Assembly: GCA_964389575.1 (NCBI GenBank)
Contig: CAYMFF010000007.1
Coordinates: 1-64,000, forward strand
Direction: 5' to 3'
Length of the DNA stretch: 64,000 bases
From: JAGNRR01 sp964389575
GTDB lineage: Bacteria; Bacteroidota; Bacteroidia; Chitinophagales; Chitinophagaceae
Below the pieces are notes generated by a model, which was not told where the DNA came from, did no database searches, and worked only from the letters and a program-made list of their open reading frames with translations. The translations under genes were made by a program, and so were the position numbers. Below, in pieces: positions 44,092 through 52,602 of the stretch. How positions within the stretch are numbered: the stretch's first letter is position 1; each line of letters opens with the position of its first letter.

Positions 44092-44946
44092 GTGCGGAAC
44101 CTAATTTTAATATTACAGACTTATCAAAAGTTTTTCTTTTTTCTATTTTTAGAAATAATATGCCTTTCTGTTTTTATTAGAAATAATAATTATCAGTTTC
44201 AGTCTTATTTAAATAGTGCCCGTGGAGTAAGTGGTAGTTTATATTCTAAAAAACAGCGGTTAACCTCTTATCTCAATTTGACGGAAAAAAATAAAGCACT
44301 TCAAAAAGAAAATGCGCAACTAAAATCGAAACTTGGCACTAAGATTGAAAAAAATCCACTGCGGGACAGCAGCTTTTCACGTTCTGTAATAACGAGTACG
44401 GGTACCAAATCAATTTACTATAATTATAAGCCAGCTCGAATTTTAAATAATTCGTTTGATAAAAAAAACAATTTTATCACGTTAAATCTTGGGCGTAAAG
44501 CAGGCATTAAAAAAAATATGATTGTTCTAGGGCCGGATGGCGTTGTTGGTAAAATAACACATGTGTCCGCTAATTATTCATTGGCGGCCAGTTTGCTGAG
44601 TAAAAAATTTACGGTTAGCGCTATCACCCCAAAGGGTACGATTAGTAATGTGAAGTGGGGCGGATTGCGGAATCCATATCATGCGGTTCTCTCAGGGATT
44701 TCTCAATCAGAAAAACTGAAAAAAGGAGATTCTATAGTAACCAGCTCTCACTCTAAGTTTCCTCCGAATGTCATGATTGGTAGAGTAGTCAAAAAAATGA
44801 AAGGTGGATCGAATAGCGGAGGAAAATATATCATTAAATTAGGGACAAATTTTAAGAAATTGCAATTTGTCTACATTGTGATGGATGAAGAAAATGTTGA
44901 GATTGTGGAGCTTGAAGATTCGGTAAAAGCGATTGAGAATGAATAA
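44092..44946 (+). CDS. mreC: Rod shape-determining protein MreC
   Basis: 284 residues from a GTG start. It has one N-terminal membrane helix (FFFFLFLEIICLSVFI), a short coiled coil (NLTEKNKALQKENAQLKSKL, about 60-80) and a beta-barrel periplasmic domain with GPDGVVGKITHVS and DSIVTSSHSKFPPNVMIG. It links MreB to the wall synthases. The last bases overlap the start of mreD. Confidence 0.93.
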   Translation: MRNLILILQTYQKFFFFLFLEIICLSVFIRNNNYQFQSYLNSARGVSGSLYSKKQRLTSYLNLTEKNKALQKENAQLKSKLGTKIEKNPLRDSSFSRSVITSTGTKSIYYNYKPARILNNSFDKKNNFITLNLGRKAGIKKNMIVLGPDGVVGKITHVSANYSLAASLLSKKFTVSAITPKGTISNVKWGGLRNPYHAVLSGISQSEKLKKGDSIVTSSHSKFPPNVMIGRVVKKMKGGSNSGGKYIIKLGTNFKKLQFVYIVMDEENVEIVELEDSVKAIENE

Positions 44947-45484
44947 GCTTGTTTACTATATCGGTCAGTTTTTGTTTGTCATGATTTTTCAGATATTTAT
45001 TCTGAACGACATGAACATAAATAGTAGTATTAGCATTTTAGGTATTCCTTCTTTTATTCCCATGTTGTTTCCCGTGCTTATTTTGTTGCTTCCTATACGG
45101 TCAAATTATTATGTGATGATGGCTTATGCAGTCGTTATTGGATTCGCTTTAGATTTGTTTTCGAATACGCCGGGATTACATGCTGCTTCTTTGGTGTTAC
45201 TTGCCTTTTTGCGTCCTAGATTATTACGTTTATTTTTTCAGCAAGATGAAAAAAAATTAGGCTGGGCTCGCCCTACGGTTTATCGTTTGGGTTTTATGCC
45301 TTTTTTGTTTTACATATGTTTTAGTATTGGGATTCATCATTTGTTTTTCTTTTTATTACAAGAGTGGAGTTTGATGAACATTCTTATTATTCTATATAAA
45401 ACTATAATATCAGGCGTTTTAAGTGTGCTGTTAATACTGATTGGTCAGTTTATATTTTATAGCAAACCTAAATTCGTAAGCTAG
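44939..45484 (+). CDS. mreD: Rod shape-determining protein MreD
   Basis: 181 residues from ATG 44939; a TTG six bases earlier is also in frame. Five to six membrane segments and DLFSNTPGLHAASLVLLAFLRP, an MreD-like motif, are seen. It overlaps mreC by 8 bases. In many relatives PBP2 and RodA genes follow here, but the next gene is a SET-domain protein instead. Confidence 0.85.
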   Translation: MNKLVYYIGQFLFVMIFQIFILNDMNINSSISILGIPSFIPMLFPVLILLLPIRSNYYVMMAYAVVIGFALDLFSNTPGLHAASLVLLAFLRPRLLRLFFQQDEKKLGWARPTVYRLGFMPFLFYICFSIGIHHLFFFLLQEWSLMNILIILYKTIISGVLSVLLILIGQFIFYSKPKFVS

Positions 45485-45488
45485 TAAT

Positions 45489-45860
45489 ATGGCTGATTTC
45501 GAAATTCGAAAAACAGAAGAAAAGGGTTGGGGCGTTTTTGCGTTGCGAGATTTTCAGGCGGATGAGTTTGTAGAAAGCGCTCCCGTTATTGTAATGTCAG
45601 CGGCAGAAATGGAACTCTTGAATCAAACTAAATTACATGATTATATTTTTCATTGGGAAGGTGATCAATGTTGTATGGCTATGGGGAATATTCCAATTTT
45701 TAATCATGCAGCTCCTTCTAATTGTGAATATTTTCAAGATTATGAAGCGGGAATCATCGAGATTAAAACCGTTCATTTTGTTCAGAAAGGTGAGGAGCTA
45801 ACTATTAATTACAATGGAGATGCTTCAAGCCAGCAATCTGTTTGGTTTAAAACAAATTAG
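45489..45860 (+). CDS. Minimal SET-domain protein
   Basis: 123 residues. The core SET motifs are all present: KGWGVFALRDF (GxG, methyl-donor site), FNHAAPSNCEY (the NHxxxxN substrate/cofactor loop) and KGEELTINYN (the catalytic-tyrosine motif). There is no pre-SET or post-SET cysteine cluster. SET proteins methylate lysine residues; bacterial targets are largely unknown. It follows mreD by 4 bases and is likely transcribed with mreBCD. Its stop overlaps the convergent MazG-like gene by 4 bases. Confidence 0.85.
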   Translation: MADFEIRKTEEKGWGVFALRDFQADEFVESAPVIVMSAAEMELLNQTKLHDYIFHWEGDQCCMAMGNIPIFNHAAPSNCEYFQDYEAGIIEIKTVHFVQKGEELTINYNGDASSQQSVWFKTN

Positions 45861-46198
45861 CTGCTAAGCTTTGGATTGTTTTTGTGTCGGTCTTGGTCTC
45901 TCGTTTTTTTCTTTTCCATGTTTTTTTGAATTGCTTCAGTGAGGTTTATATCACATTGATTTGCTAATGCCGTTAACACCCACAATACATCAGCAAATTC
46001 ATCAGAAAGGTTTTTATTCTCATCACTTGCTTTGTTACTTTGGTCGCCATATTTACGCACTAAAATGCGAGAAAGTTCGCCAACCTCTTCCATTAAGATG
46101 CCCAAATTGGTGAGCTCACTAAAATATCGAACACCAACTGTTTTGATCCAACTATCTACATCTTTTTGATACTGTTCAATTGTAATATTATTTTTCAT
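45857..46198 (-). CDS. MazG-like nucleotide pyrophosphohydrolase
   Basis: 113 residues. LMEEVGELSRI and DEFADVLWVLTALANQ supply the EExxE and ExxD metal-binding motifs of the all-alpha NTP pyrophosphatase fold, in the short MazG-like form. It probably hydrolyses non-canonical nucleoside triphosphates. Next to dtd on the same strand with a 6-base gap, so both act in quality control and probably share a transcript. Confidence 0.87.
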   Translation of the reverse strand: MKNNITIEQYQKDVDSWIKTVGVRYFSELTNLGILMEEVGELSRILVRKYGDQSNKASDENKNLSDEFADVLWVLTALANQCDINLTEAIQKNMEKKKTRDQDRHKNNPKLSS

Positions 46199-46204
46199 TT
46201 TAAT

Positions 46205-46657
46205 TTATTCTCTATTTTTAGAATCGATAATAATCGTTACCGGTCCATCATTCGTAAGTCCAATTTGCATGTTGGCTCCAAATACTCCTTTTTCTATTTT
46301 AGCCTCAGAAAGGGTCCCAAGAAAGGCACAAAATTTTTCATACAAAGGCTCGGAAATAGCGGGCGGTGCTGATTTTATGAAAGAAGGTCGATTTCCTTTT
46401 TTAGTACTTCCATGAAGCGTAAACTGACTCACCACCAAGAATTGTCCTTTTATATCTTGTGTCGATAAGTTCATTTTACCATCAGCATCATTAAAAATGC
46501 GTAAACCGATTAGTTTTTTACACAACCATTCTACGTCCGCTTGGGTGTCGCTTGCTTCGATGCCTAGTAACACAAGAAGTCCATTTGAAATAGAACTAAT
46601 CATCTTTTCTTCTATAGTGACACTTGCTTCTTTGACTCGTTGGATTACTACGCGCAA
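46205..46657 (-). CDS. dtd: D-aminoacyl-tRNA deacylase
   Basis: 150 residues. MRVVIQRVKEASVTIEE, VVSQFTLHGSTKKGNRPSF (the SQFTL motif) and LTNDGPVTIIID (the NxGP motif) are diagnostic of DTD. It removes D-amino acids and glycine wrongly attached to tRNA. It diverges from arfB with a 35-base gap, so promoters must overlap closely. Confidence 0.96.
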   Translation of the reverse strand: MRVVIQRVKEASVTIEEKMISSISNGLLVLLGIEASDTQADVEWLCKKLIGLRIFNDADGKMNLSTQDIKGQFLVVSQFTLHGSTKKGNRPSFIKSAPPAISEPLYEKFCAFLGTLSEAKIEKGVFGANMQIGLTNDGPVTIIIDSKNRE

Positions 46658-46692
46658 TTTTATCTATTTTTGAATGATATAAAAATACAGCT

Positions 46693-47091
46693 TTGGATTT
46701 AAGTAATGAGATAGAATATAGTTTTTCGCGCAGTGGTGGCAAAGGCGGACAAAACGTGAACAAAGTGGAAACGAAAGTACAATTGCGTTTTCATCTTGCT
46801 AGTTCTATGGTTTTAAGTGATGAGCAAAAAGAAATTATCTCCTCTCGCTTAGCTAGTCGCATAACCGATAATGGTGAGATTGTATTAAGTTCTCAGAAGA
46901 CACGGTCTCAATTAAAGAATAAAGAAATCGTTACCCAAAAACTCTATGAATTAATACAAAAGGCTTTGTTGCCGATAAAAAAGAGAAAAAAACGACGCTT
47001 ACCAGCCAGTGTAAAACGTAATCGATTAAAGAATAAGCGGTTTACTTCGCTAAAAAAAGAAAATCGTAGACGAGTTCATCCGAATGATTAG
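46693..47091 (+). CDS. arfB: Alternative ribosome-rescue factor ArfB (peptidyl-tRNA hydrolase)
   Basis: 132 residues from a TTG start. FSRSGGKGGQNVNKVETKV carries the catalytic GGQ (18-20), and the basic C-terminal tail (KKRKKRRLPASVKRNRLKNK) is the ribosome-channel anchor that marks ArfB rather than a release factor. It frees peptides from stalled ribosomes as a backup to tmRNA, which is also in this window. Confidence 0.93.
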   Translation: MDLSNEIEYSFSRSGGKGGQNVNKVETKVQLRFHLASSMVLSDEQKEIISSRLASRITDNGEIVLSSQKTRSQLKNKEIVTQKLYELIQKALLPIKKRKKRRLPASVKRNRLKNKRFTSLKKENRRRVHPND

Positions 47092-47094
47092 TCG

Positions 47095-47128
47095 ATTATA
47101 TTATATTCGTAGAATAATATAATATAAT
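47095..47128. repeat. Perfect 13-bp A/T hairpin ahead of rpsThx
   Basis: ATTATATTATATT (47095-47107) and its exact complement (47116-47128) surround an 8-base loop. It begins 3 bases after the arfB stop and ends 1 base before the THX start codon. With no G or C and no T-run it is not a normal terminator; it would cover the ribosome-entry region. Confidence 0.7.
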
Positions 47129-47129
47129 T

Positions 47130-47258
47130 ATGGGAAGAGGTGATAAAAAAACGCGCAGAGGTAAAATAGCGATTCAGTCTAAAGGGAAGTATCGTAAAAA
47201 CAAAGCGTATAAAAATCCTGAAACTAAGAAAGACGACGCACCGAAAAAGGCCGAATAG
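47130..47258 (+). CDS. 30S ribosomal protein THX
   Basis: 42 residues. MGRGDKKTRRGKIAIQSKGK, then YRKNKAYKNP, is the THX signature: a very basic peptide that binds 16S rRNA at the top of the 30S head. An acidic short tail (ETKKDDAPKKAE) follows. The gene ends one base before the convergent CBS-domain gene. Confidence 0.93.
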   Translation: MGRGDKKTRRGKIAIQSKGKYRKNKAYKNPETKKDDAPKKAE

Positions 47259-47259
47259 C

Positions 47260-47922
47260 CTAAAGGTCTAAGTAGCGCATTAATAAATTATAATTATCTG
47301 TGAGGGTTTCCTCATTGAGTAGTGCATTGTATGCTGCTTCTATTTGATACTCATAACGCTCCAGTGTTGCAATAAACGAACGAAGATCTGTTTTGTTCGT
47401 TTTTATCGTTACTGATAGCATATTGCTTTCTTCAAGCTGTCGAACCAAAACACCTTGTAGCAGAATATTGTCACTTTCTGCCAAGCGAGCGATTTCTGCT
47501 AAGCTATATTCTATAGGACTCACTCTTAGTATTACAATACCACCTTCTTGCGTGAAAGAATTGGTATTGGTAATGAAGTTAAACAAATTCTCTACTGTAA
47601 TTCCTCCAATAAATTTTTTCTCTTCATCTAATAGTGGAATTAGCGACAGATTAAATTCCTTCACAATTTTAATCGCTTCAATAGGATGCATATTGTCAAA
47701 GGCCGCTGGTCTAAACTGAAGAAATTCTGCTTTAGATAATGACTCTTCCGGTGTATCCCAATCCAAAATATCCTCTTCACTAATAAGCGCGAGGTAATCA
47801 TCACGTTCTATAATTGGCAAATGATAAATGTGAAAATCTCGCATTAAGGCTAATGCTTTCGTTCCACTATCTTTCAAGCTTAAATTTGGTAATTCGTATA
47901 GGACTAAATCTCGGATGTTCAC
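47260..47922 (-). CDS. CBS-domain protein
   Basis: 220 residues. A pair of CBS motifs occupies residues 1 to about 115 (DSGTKALALMRDFHIYHLPIIE and MHPIEAIKIVKEFNLSLIPLLDEEKKFIGGI). The C-terminal half is an ACT-like region (GGIVILRVSPIEYSLAEIARL). CBS pairs usually bind adenine nucleotides and regulate. It is the second gene after an alpha/beta hydrolase, with a 3-base gap. Confidence 0.87.
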   Translation of the reverse strand: MNIRDLVLYELPNLSLKDSGTKALALMRDFHIYHLPIIERDDYLALISEEDILDWDTPEESLSKAEFLQFRPAAFDNMHPIEAIKIVKEFNLSLIPLLDEEKKFIGGITVENLFNFITNTNSFTQEGGIVILRVSPIEYSLAEIARLAESDNILLQGVLVRQLEESNMLSVTIKTNKTDLRSFIATLERYEYQIEAAYNALLNEETLTDNYNLLMRYLDL

Positions 47923-47925
47923 AAT

Positions 47926-48705
47926 CTAAGCATCTATTGAATCACCAATTTTATGTTTGACTAGAAAGCCATCTAATATGGTATTAAAAGTTCCTGGAAC
48001 CTCCATCATTGGGGCGTGACCGCATTTGTCAATCCAGTGTAATTCTGAATTCGGTATGAGTTTCTTAAACTCTTCAGCCACCATAGGAGGCGTAATAGTA
48101 TCGTTTTTACCCCAAATTAGACAAACTGGAACAGCAATATTCTTTAACTCTTTTCCTAGGTTGTGTTTGATAGCGGATCGGGCTAAATAAATTATTTTTA
48201 GTGCTTTGAGTCTATTATTTGTAATCTCAAATACTTCATCTACTAATTCTTTGGAAGCAACTTTGGGATCATAAAAGGTGAGCTCTGTTTTTTTCTTTAC
48301 GTATTCATAATCGCCACGTTTGGGATAGGTCTCGCCCATACCATGTTCAAATAAACCACTGCTACCCGTGAGCGTAATAGTCTTAATATGTTGCGGATAG
48401 CGCAAAGAATAAACTAATGCAATATGACCACCCAACGAATTGCCTAAAATATGGAATTTTTTTAAGCCTTTAGCTTCTACAAATTTATCTACAAATTTTG
48501 CCAATCCACTAACTGAAGTATCCAGATTAGTTAGTTCATACAAAGGCAACATAGGAATAAAAACACGGTGAGTTTCTTTGAAATGGTCTATCAAATCTCT
48601 GAAATTACTCAATGCGCCAAACAGGCCATGCAACAATACGATATCCTCGCCTTGACCTTCTTCGATATATTTTATCTTACCGATTTTTTTTAATTTGTAT
48701 TCCAT
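47926..48705 (-). CDS. Alpha/beta hydrolase
   Basis: 259 residues. HGLFGALSNF is the oxyanion-hole region, GNSLGGH holds the nucleophilic serine, WGKNDTITPP the acid, and KCGHAPMMEVP the catalytic histidine, so the triad is complete. There is no signal peptide. Similarity is to general esterase or haloperoxidase-type hydrolases; the substrate is unknown. Confidence 0.88.
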   Translation of the reverse strand: MEYKLKKIGKIKYIEEGQGEDIVLLHGLFGALSNFRDLIDHFKETHRVFIPMLPLYELTNLDTSVSGLAKFVDKFVEAKGLKKFHILGNSLGGHIALVYSLRYPQHIKTITLTGSSGLFEHGMGETYPKRGDYEYVKKKTELTFYDPKVASKELVDEVFEITNNRLKALKIIYLARSAIKHNLGKELKNIAVPVCLIWGKNDTITPPMVAEEFKKLIPNSELHWIDKCGHAPMMEVPGTFNTILDGFLVKHKIGDSIDA

Positions 48706-48762
48706 AGAAATTAATGGTGCTAAGTTAATCTTTTGCTTTAATAAACGAAAATATTCTTTTCC

Positions 48763-49617
48763 CTACTCCTTCTCAGACACTCCCATGCCAAATAGAGCAA
48801 AATCATATTTTACTGGATCAGCCACATCAAATCGACGTAAATGATTTGTAAGTTTTACGGCTATTTGCCAATTTGTTTTAGTGTCTTTTAAAAGCCCTAA
48901 TTTTTTTGATACTCGACAAACGTGAACATCGAGCGGAATGATTAATTCGCTGGGTTTTATTTTTTTCCAAAGTCCGAAATCAACCCCTTTTTTATCCTGG
49001 CGTACCATCCAACGTAAATACATATTAATGCGTTTGCAAGCCGATTTCTTTGCCGGAGTGGCAATGTGTTTTTCGGAACGTTTTAGATGATCTGAATCAA
49101 AAACATAATCATAAAAATTACGTAATCGGAGTTCTTGAATACAGGAACTGTCAGATTGAGTTTTACTAAATGCTGGGTGAATTTCCTTTGAAGCACTTTT
49201 GGCTTTCTTTTTAGGTTTTGGAAGGTTATTTGCTTCTGTCGAATTTATAAAAAAAGCTTCTTCTAAACTTTTATGTTTAGTATAATGACGTTTCAGAAAA
49301 TCAACGAGATACAATAAATCTACATCTTGCAATGTACGGTGTTTAAAACCAATTAATCTTTTTAAATCGTTGTCAGTATGATACCTTATAAATTCATAAG
49401 GAGCACGATCCATGCGTTGCATTAAATCATTGGCTTTATTGATTATAGTGGTTCGCTGACCCCAAGCAAAAAGCGCGGCAAATAATCCAGAAATTTCGAT
49501 GTCTTGTTTTTTACTGAATTGATGCGGGATACTTATTGGGTCATTCTCTATAAAATAAGGTCGATTATAATAATCGACTTTTTCGTCAAGAAAATGTTTA
49601 AGTTCTTCCTTAGTCAT
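48763..49617 (-). CDS. TIGR02757 (DUF2400) family protein
   Basis: 284 residues. DPISIPHQFSKKQDIEISGLFAALFAWGQRTTIINKA is the family's defining N-terminal motif. KRINMYLRWMVRQDKKGVDFGLW and PLDVHVCRVSKKLGLL resemble helix-hairpin-helix DNA glycosylases, so a DNA or nucleotide role is possible but not shown. It abuts the PLP-enzyme gene with no gap. Confidence 0.9.
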   Translation of the reverse strand: MTKEELKHFLDEKVDYYNRPYFIENDPISIPHQFSKKQDIEISGLFAALFAWGQRTTIINKANDLMQRMDRAPYEFIRYHTDNDLKRLIGFKHRTLQDVDLLYLVDFLKRHYTKHKSLEEAFFINSTEANNLPKPKKKAKSASKEIHPAFSKTQSDSSCIQELRLRNFYDYVFDSDHLKRSEKHIATPAKKSACKRINMYLRWMVRQDKKGVDFGLWKKIKPSELIIPLDVHVCRVSKKLGLLKDTKTNWQIAVKLTNHLRRFDVADPVKYDFALFGMGVSEKE

Positions 49618-50772
49618 TTAGTTCAAAGCAGTTTCTAAATCATCAATCAAATCATTCACATCTTCAATCCCTACCGAAAGACGAATCATGGAATCTTTTA
49701 GACCATTGGAGATTCGTTCTTTACGAGGAATGGAAGCGTGTGTCATCGTAGCCGGATGACCGATTAAACTTTCTACACCTCCTAAACTTTCTGCAAGTGC
49801 AAAGAGTTTTGTTTTACCCATTATTTTGTGCGCGGCTTCGGTAGTATCTTCTTTGAGTGTAAACGAAAGCATGCCGCCAAAGTCTCGCATTTGTTTCTCA
49901 GCAATCTTATGATTTGGGTGATCTTCAAAACCACACCAAAATACTTTTTCTACTTTATCGTGTTGACGTAACCATTCAGCAACCGCTTTGCCATTAAGAC
50001 TATGCTGTCGCATGCGAACGTGCAGTGTTTTTAATCCACGTAATACCAAGAAGCAATCTTGAGGACCCGGAATTGCACCACAACTATTTTGTATAAATCT
50101 TAATTTTTGGTGTATTTCATCATTATTGGTAATCACACATCCGTGCACTACATCAGAATGACCTCCGAGATATTTTGTAGCCGAATGCATCACAATATTA
50201 GCACCCCAATCTAATGGATTTTGTAGGTAAGGAGAAGCAAAAGTATTATCCACCACTAACAACAAATCATGCTTTTTAGCTATGCTTGCACAAGCTTCAA
50301 TATCAATTATATTGAGCATTGGGTTGGTAGGCGTTTCCACCCAAAGCATTTTTGTTTTTTCAGAAACAGATGCTTCAATTTTTGACGCATCTATCATATC
50401 AACAAAGTTGAAATGGATGCCAAAGTTTTCAAATATTTTAGTAAAAATCCGATACGATCCGCCGTATAAATCATTTGTACTCAGCACTTCGTCGCCAGGT
50501 TTTAGCAACTTCAAAATCGCGTCCGTAGCGGCCATGCCACTGCTGTAACAGCTAGCGTATTTGCCATTCTCTATTATAGCCAACGCTTTCTCTAAGGCTT
50601 GGCGCGTGGGATTTTGTGAGCGCGCGTATTCGTATCCTTTATGATGGCCGGGTGTGGATTGTACAAAAGTGGAAGTTTGATAAATAGGCGTCATAATAGC
50701 ACCTGTGCTTGGGTCGGGTTCTACACCGGCATGAATGAGTTGTGTATCTATTGATAATTTTTTTTCTTCCAT
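49618..50772 (-). CDS. Cystathionine gamma-synthase/lyase-type PLP enzyme
   Basis: 384 residues. HSATKYLGGHSD holds the PLP-binding Lys200; YEYARSQNPTRQALE, SSGMAATDA and VVDNTFASPYLQNPL are typical of the Cys/Met metabolism family. It either joins O-acyl homoserine and cysteine or splits cystathionine; sequence alone does not decide between synthase and lyase. It is followed directly by the TIGR02757 gene. Confidence 0.93.
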   Translation of the reverse strand: MEEKKLSIDTQLIHAGVEPDPSTGAIMTPIYQTSTFVQSTPGHHKGYEYARSQNPTRQALEKALAIIENGKYASCYSSGMAATDAILKLLKPGDEVLSTNDLYGGSYRIFTKIFENFGIHFNFVDMIDASKIEASVSEKTKMLWVETPTNPMLNIIDIEACASIAKKHDLLLVVDNTFASPYLQNPLDWGANIVMHSATKYLGGHSDVVHGCVITNNDEIHQKLRFIQNSCGAIPGPQDCFLVLRGLKTLHVRMRQHSLNGKAVAEWLRQHDKVEKVFWCGFEDHPNHKIAEKQMRDFGGMLSFTLKEDTTEAAHKIMGKTKLFALAESLGGVESLIGHPATMTHASIPRKERISNGLKDSMIRLSVGIEDVNDLIDDLETALN

Positions 50773-50824
50773 TGATTTCGTAAAGATACTGTAAAGGAAA
50801 ATCTGAAATTAATTGCATTAAAAA

Positions 50825-51364
50825 TTAGTTCGATTCTATTGGTTTCCATTCACCTTTTTTAAAGAACATATTATTGAATTTCTTAGATTTAAAAACAAGA
50901 TAGAAACTACGCCAAGCTCGATAGGTTGTTGGGTTTTCATTTAGAATATGATGAGTAGGCGAGTCTACTTTTAGAACTAAACGAGCTGATTCGTAAGGCG
51001 AAATGGTTTCTATTCTTCCTTGCCAAGTTTTTATAATTTTTTCTTCTTCAGTTTCATAAAGTGAAAGGGTGTTATCCGTTTTAATTTCGAAACGAAAATG
51101 ATTGTATTGCCAGTCGGCCTGTTTGCCTGGGAAGTACGAGCGATCAATTATATAATGGCCGTAGTAGTCGTCTTTTTCTAGCACGATTTTCTTACTAAAG
51201 TATTGAACCGTTAAAGAAAAAATGACAAGAAGAATAATACCGCCCCACATAGTCAACAAGGAATTGGCAAAAAGCTCTTTCTTGCTTGTGCCCCATAACA
51301 CGGCTAGTATTAATGTTAGCGGCATCACTATAAATATCATTCCTAAGTTGAAGCCGAATCCCAT
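50825..51364 (-). CDS. Membrane protein of unknown function
   Basis: 179 residues. Two membrane helices (about 5-24 and 34-54) precede a roughly 120-residue soluble part with beta character (HFRFEIKTDNTLSLYETEEEKIIKTWQGR). No family was recognised. It is the last of three closely spaced genes with the 83-residue protein and the SRPBCC protein. Confidence 0.65.
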   Translation of the reverse strand: MGFGFNLGMIFIVMPLTLILAVLWGTSKKELFANSLLTMWGGIILLVIFSLTVQYFSKKIVLEKDDYYGHYIIDRSYFPGKQADWQYNHFRFEIKTDNTLSLYETEEEKIIKTWQGRIETISPYESARLVLKVDSPTHHILNENPTTYRAWRSFYLVFKSKKFNNMFFKKGEWKPIESN

Positions 51365-51365
51365 T

Positions 51366-51617
51366 TTACTTTTTTCTTGTAACTAATTGAGCAATGAAGA
51401 TAATAAGGGATGCAATTATCCAATAATAAATGGTCACAGCCAGTACATAGGCGAGCCACCATCTAAAATCTTGAATTATATATTCTAACCAATGATCTCT
51501 GCCGTATTCTACCCAAAATCCCCAATCATCATACACCATGTAAGGGATAAAAAAGAGTGTATAAAATATTACCACATACTTAAATATCCTCAGCGCTATT
51601 TTAAATTTTGGTTTCAT
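51366..51617 (-). CDS. Small two-helix membrane protein
   Basis: 83 residues with two membrane segments (about 10-28 and 54-77) and aromatic-rich, charged loops (DDWGFWVEYGRDHWLEY). It overlaps the SRPBCC gene upstream by 17 bases and is 1 base from the gene downstream, so it is certainly in an operon. Function unknown. Confidence 0.62.
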   Translation of the reverse strand: MKPKFKIALRIFKYVVIFYTLFFIPYMVYDDWGFWVEYGRDHWLEYIIQDFRWWLAYVLAVTIYYWIIASLIIFIAQLVTRKK

Positions 51618-52545
51618 TTTCGGCCTCCGTTTTTATGTGATGTAAAACTCTTTTATGTATTTTATGAATTAAAAAATTGCTCCAAGATTGCCAATACGTT
51701 GCAGGTGCGATATCAATTTGATACCAGGTCGTTCCACTTAGTTTTGTATCGCCATTGGCTAATTCTGTTAGCGAAAATTGCCCTTTTTTAGATTGGAAAT
51801 AGCCGTCTAAATGTGGAGGGTGAATATCCCAAAAAGGATTCCATTCATTCATAGGTATCGGTTGTTCTTTTACAGAAAATGCCAGCAAAGTAGGTTCTTT
51901 CCAGGTAGTAATAGGTTCTACAAAACTGCCTGTAGAAAAATTACAATATCGCACGGCACCCACACCGGATCCTTTGATATGCGCATCAATTGGATAAGCA
52001 ATTCCTGTCTTCAGATACCAATCTAATGGCTGATTAATAGTATCGAAATGAGTCACTTGATTCCACACAGATTGTATCGGAGCATGAATAATTACACTGG
52101 TTTCTACAGCCACGTGTTCTTTATTTTCATTATAATAATCAAAGCTCATACTAAGTATTGCCAAGAAGGGTAGCACATGAAAAAAATCTCTGACTTTGAA
52201 AACTCGGCACTCATTTATTCTAAAGGCAATGTAAGAGGATAGCCAGACTATTGGAATGGCAAGTGGAAGAACCATGGCAATACAAATCATACCTTCAAAA
52301 GCAAATATTAGGAGGGCTAACAAAGCGAGAATTAAACTTAAAAAACTTAGTTGATAGCTTTCTTTTTTAGTCAATGCATGTTTGCCGCCGGCAATGAAAG
52401 GCGGTAGAAAACCAATCAAAACAGGTATCAAGCAAAACGCGGTCCAGCCATATTCGCCAAAATAATTTATAGAAATAGAAATAAGTAGACCACTTATAAG
52501 AAGGGTTGTAGCTACGCCGGTTATTTTTAATTGTATCTTATTCAT
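51601..52545 (-). CDS. Membrane-anchored SRPBCC (START-like) protein
   Basis: 314 residues. The first 140 contain four membrane helices. The C-terminal part (VAVETSVIIHAPIQSVWNQV, then HIKGSGVGAVRYC and KLSGTTWYQIDIAPATYWQSW) is a polyketide cyclase-like SRPBCC domain that binds hydrophobic ligands. A membrane-fixed lipid-binding domain fits lipid handling, but this is inference. It is the first gene of a three-gene operon. Confidence 0.78.
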   Translation of the reverse strand: MNKIQLKITGVATTLLISGLLISISINYFGEYGWTAFCLIPVLIGFLPPFIAGGKHALTKKESYQLSFLSLILALLALLIFAFEGMICIAMVLPLAIPIVWLSSYIAFRINECRVFKVRDFFHVLPFLAILSMSFDYYNENKEHVAVETSVIIHAPIQSVWNQVTHFDTINQPLDWYLKTGIAYPIDAHIKGSGVGAVRYCNFSTGSFVEPITTWKEPTLLAFSVKEQPIPMNEWNPFWDIHPPHLDGYFQSKKGQFSLTELANGDTKLSGTTWYQIDIAPATYWQSWSNFLIHKIHKRVLHHIKTEAENETKI

Positions 52546-52561
52546 GATATCAAATTTTAAA

Positions 52562-52597
52562 AAAGACCTTTATCGCATGTGCACGATAAAGGTCTTT
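52562..52597 (-). terminator. Strong terminator after the GbsR-linked membrane operon
   Basis: A perfect 14-bp stem (AAAGACCTTTATCG at 52562-52575 with its complement at 52584-52597) and 8-base loop. On the minus strand it runs into TTTTTT just after the 171-residue gene. Confidence 0.85.
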
Positions 52598-52602
52598 GGG
52601 GT

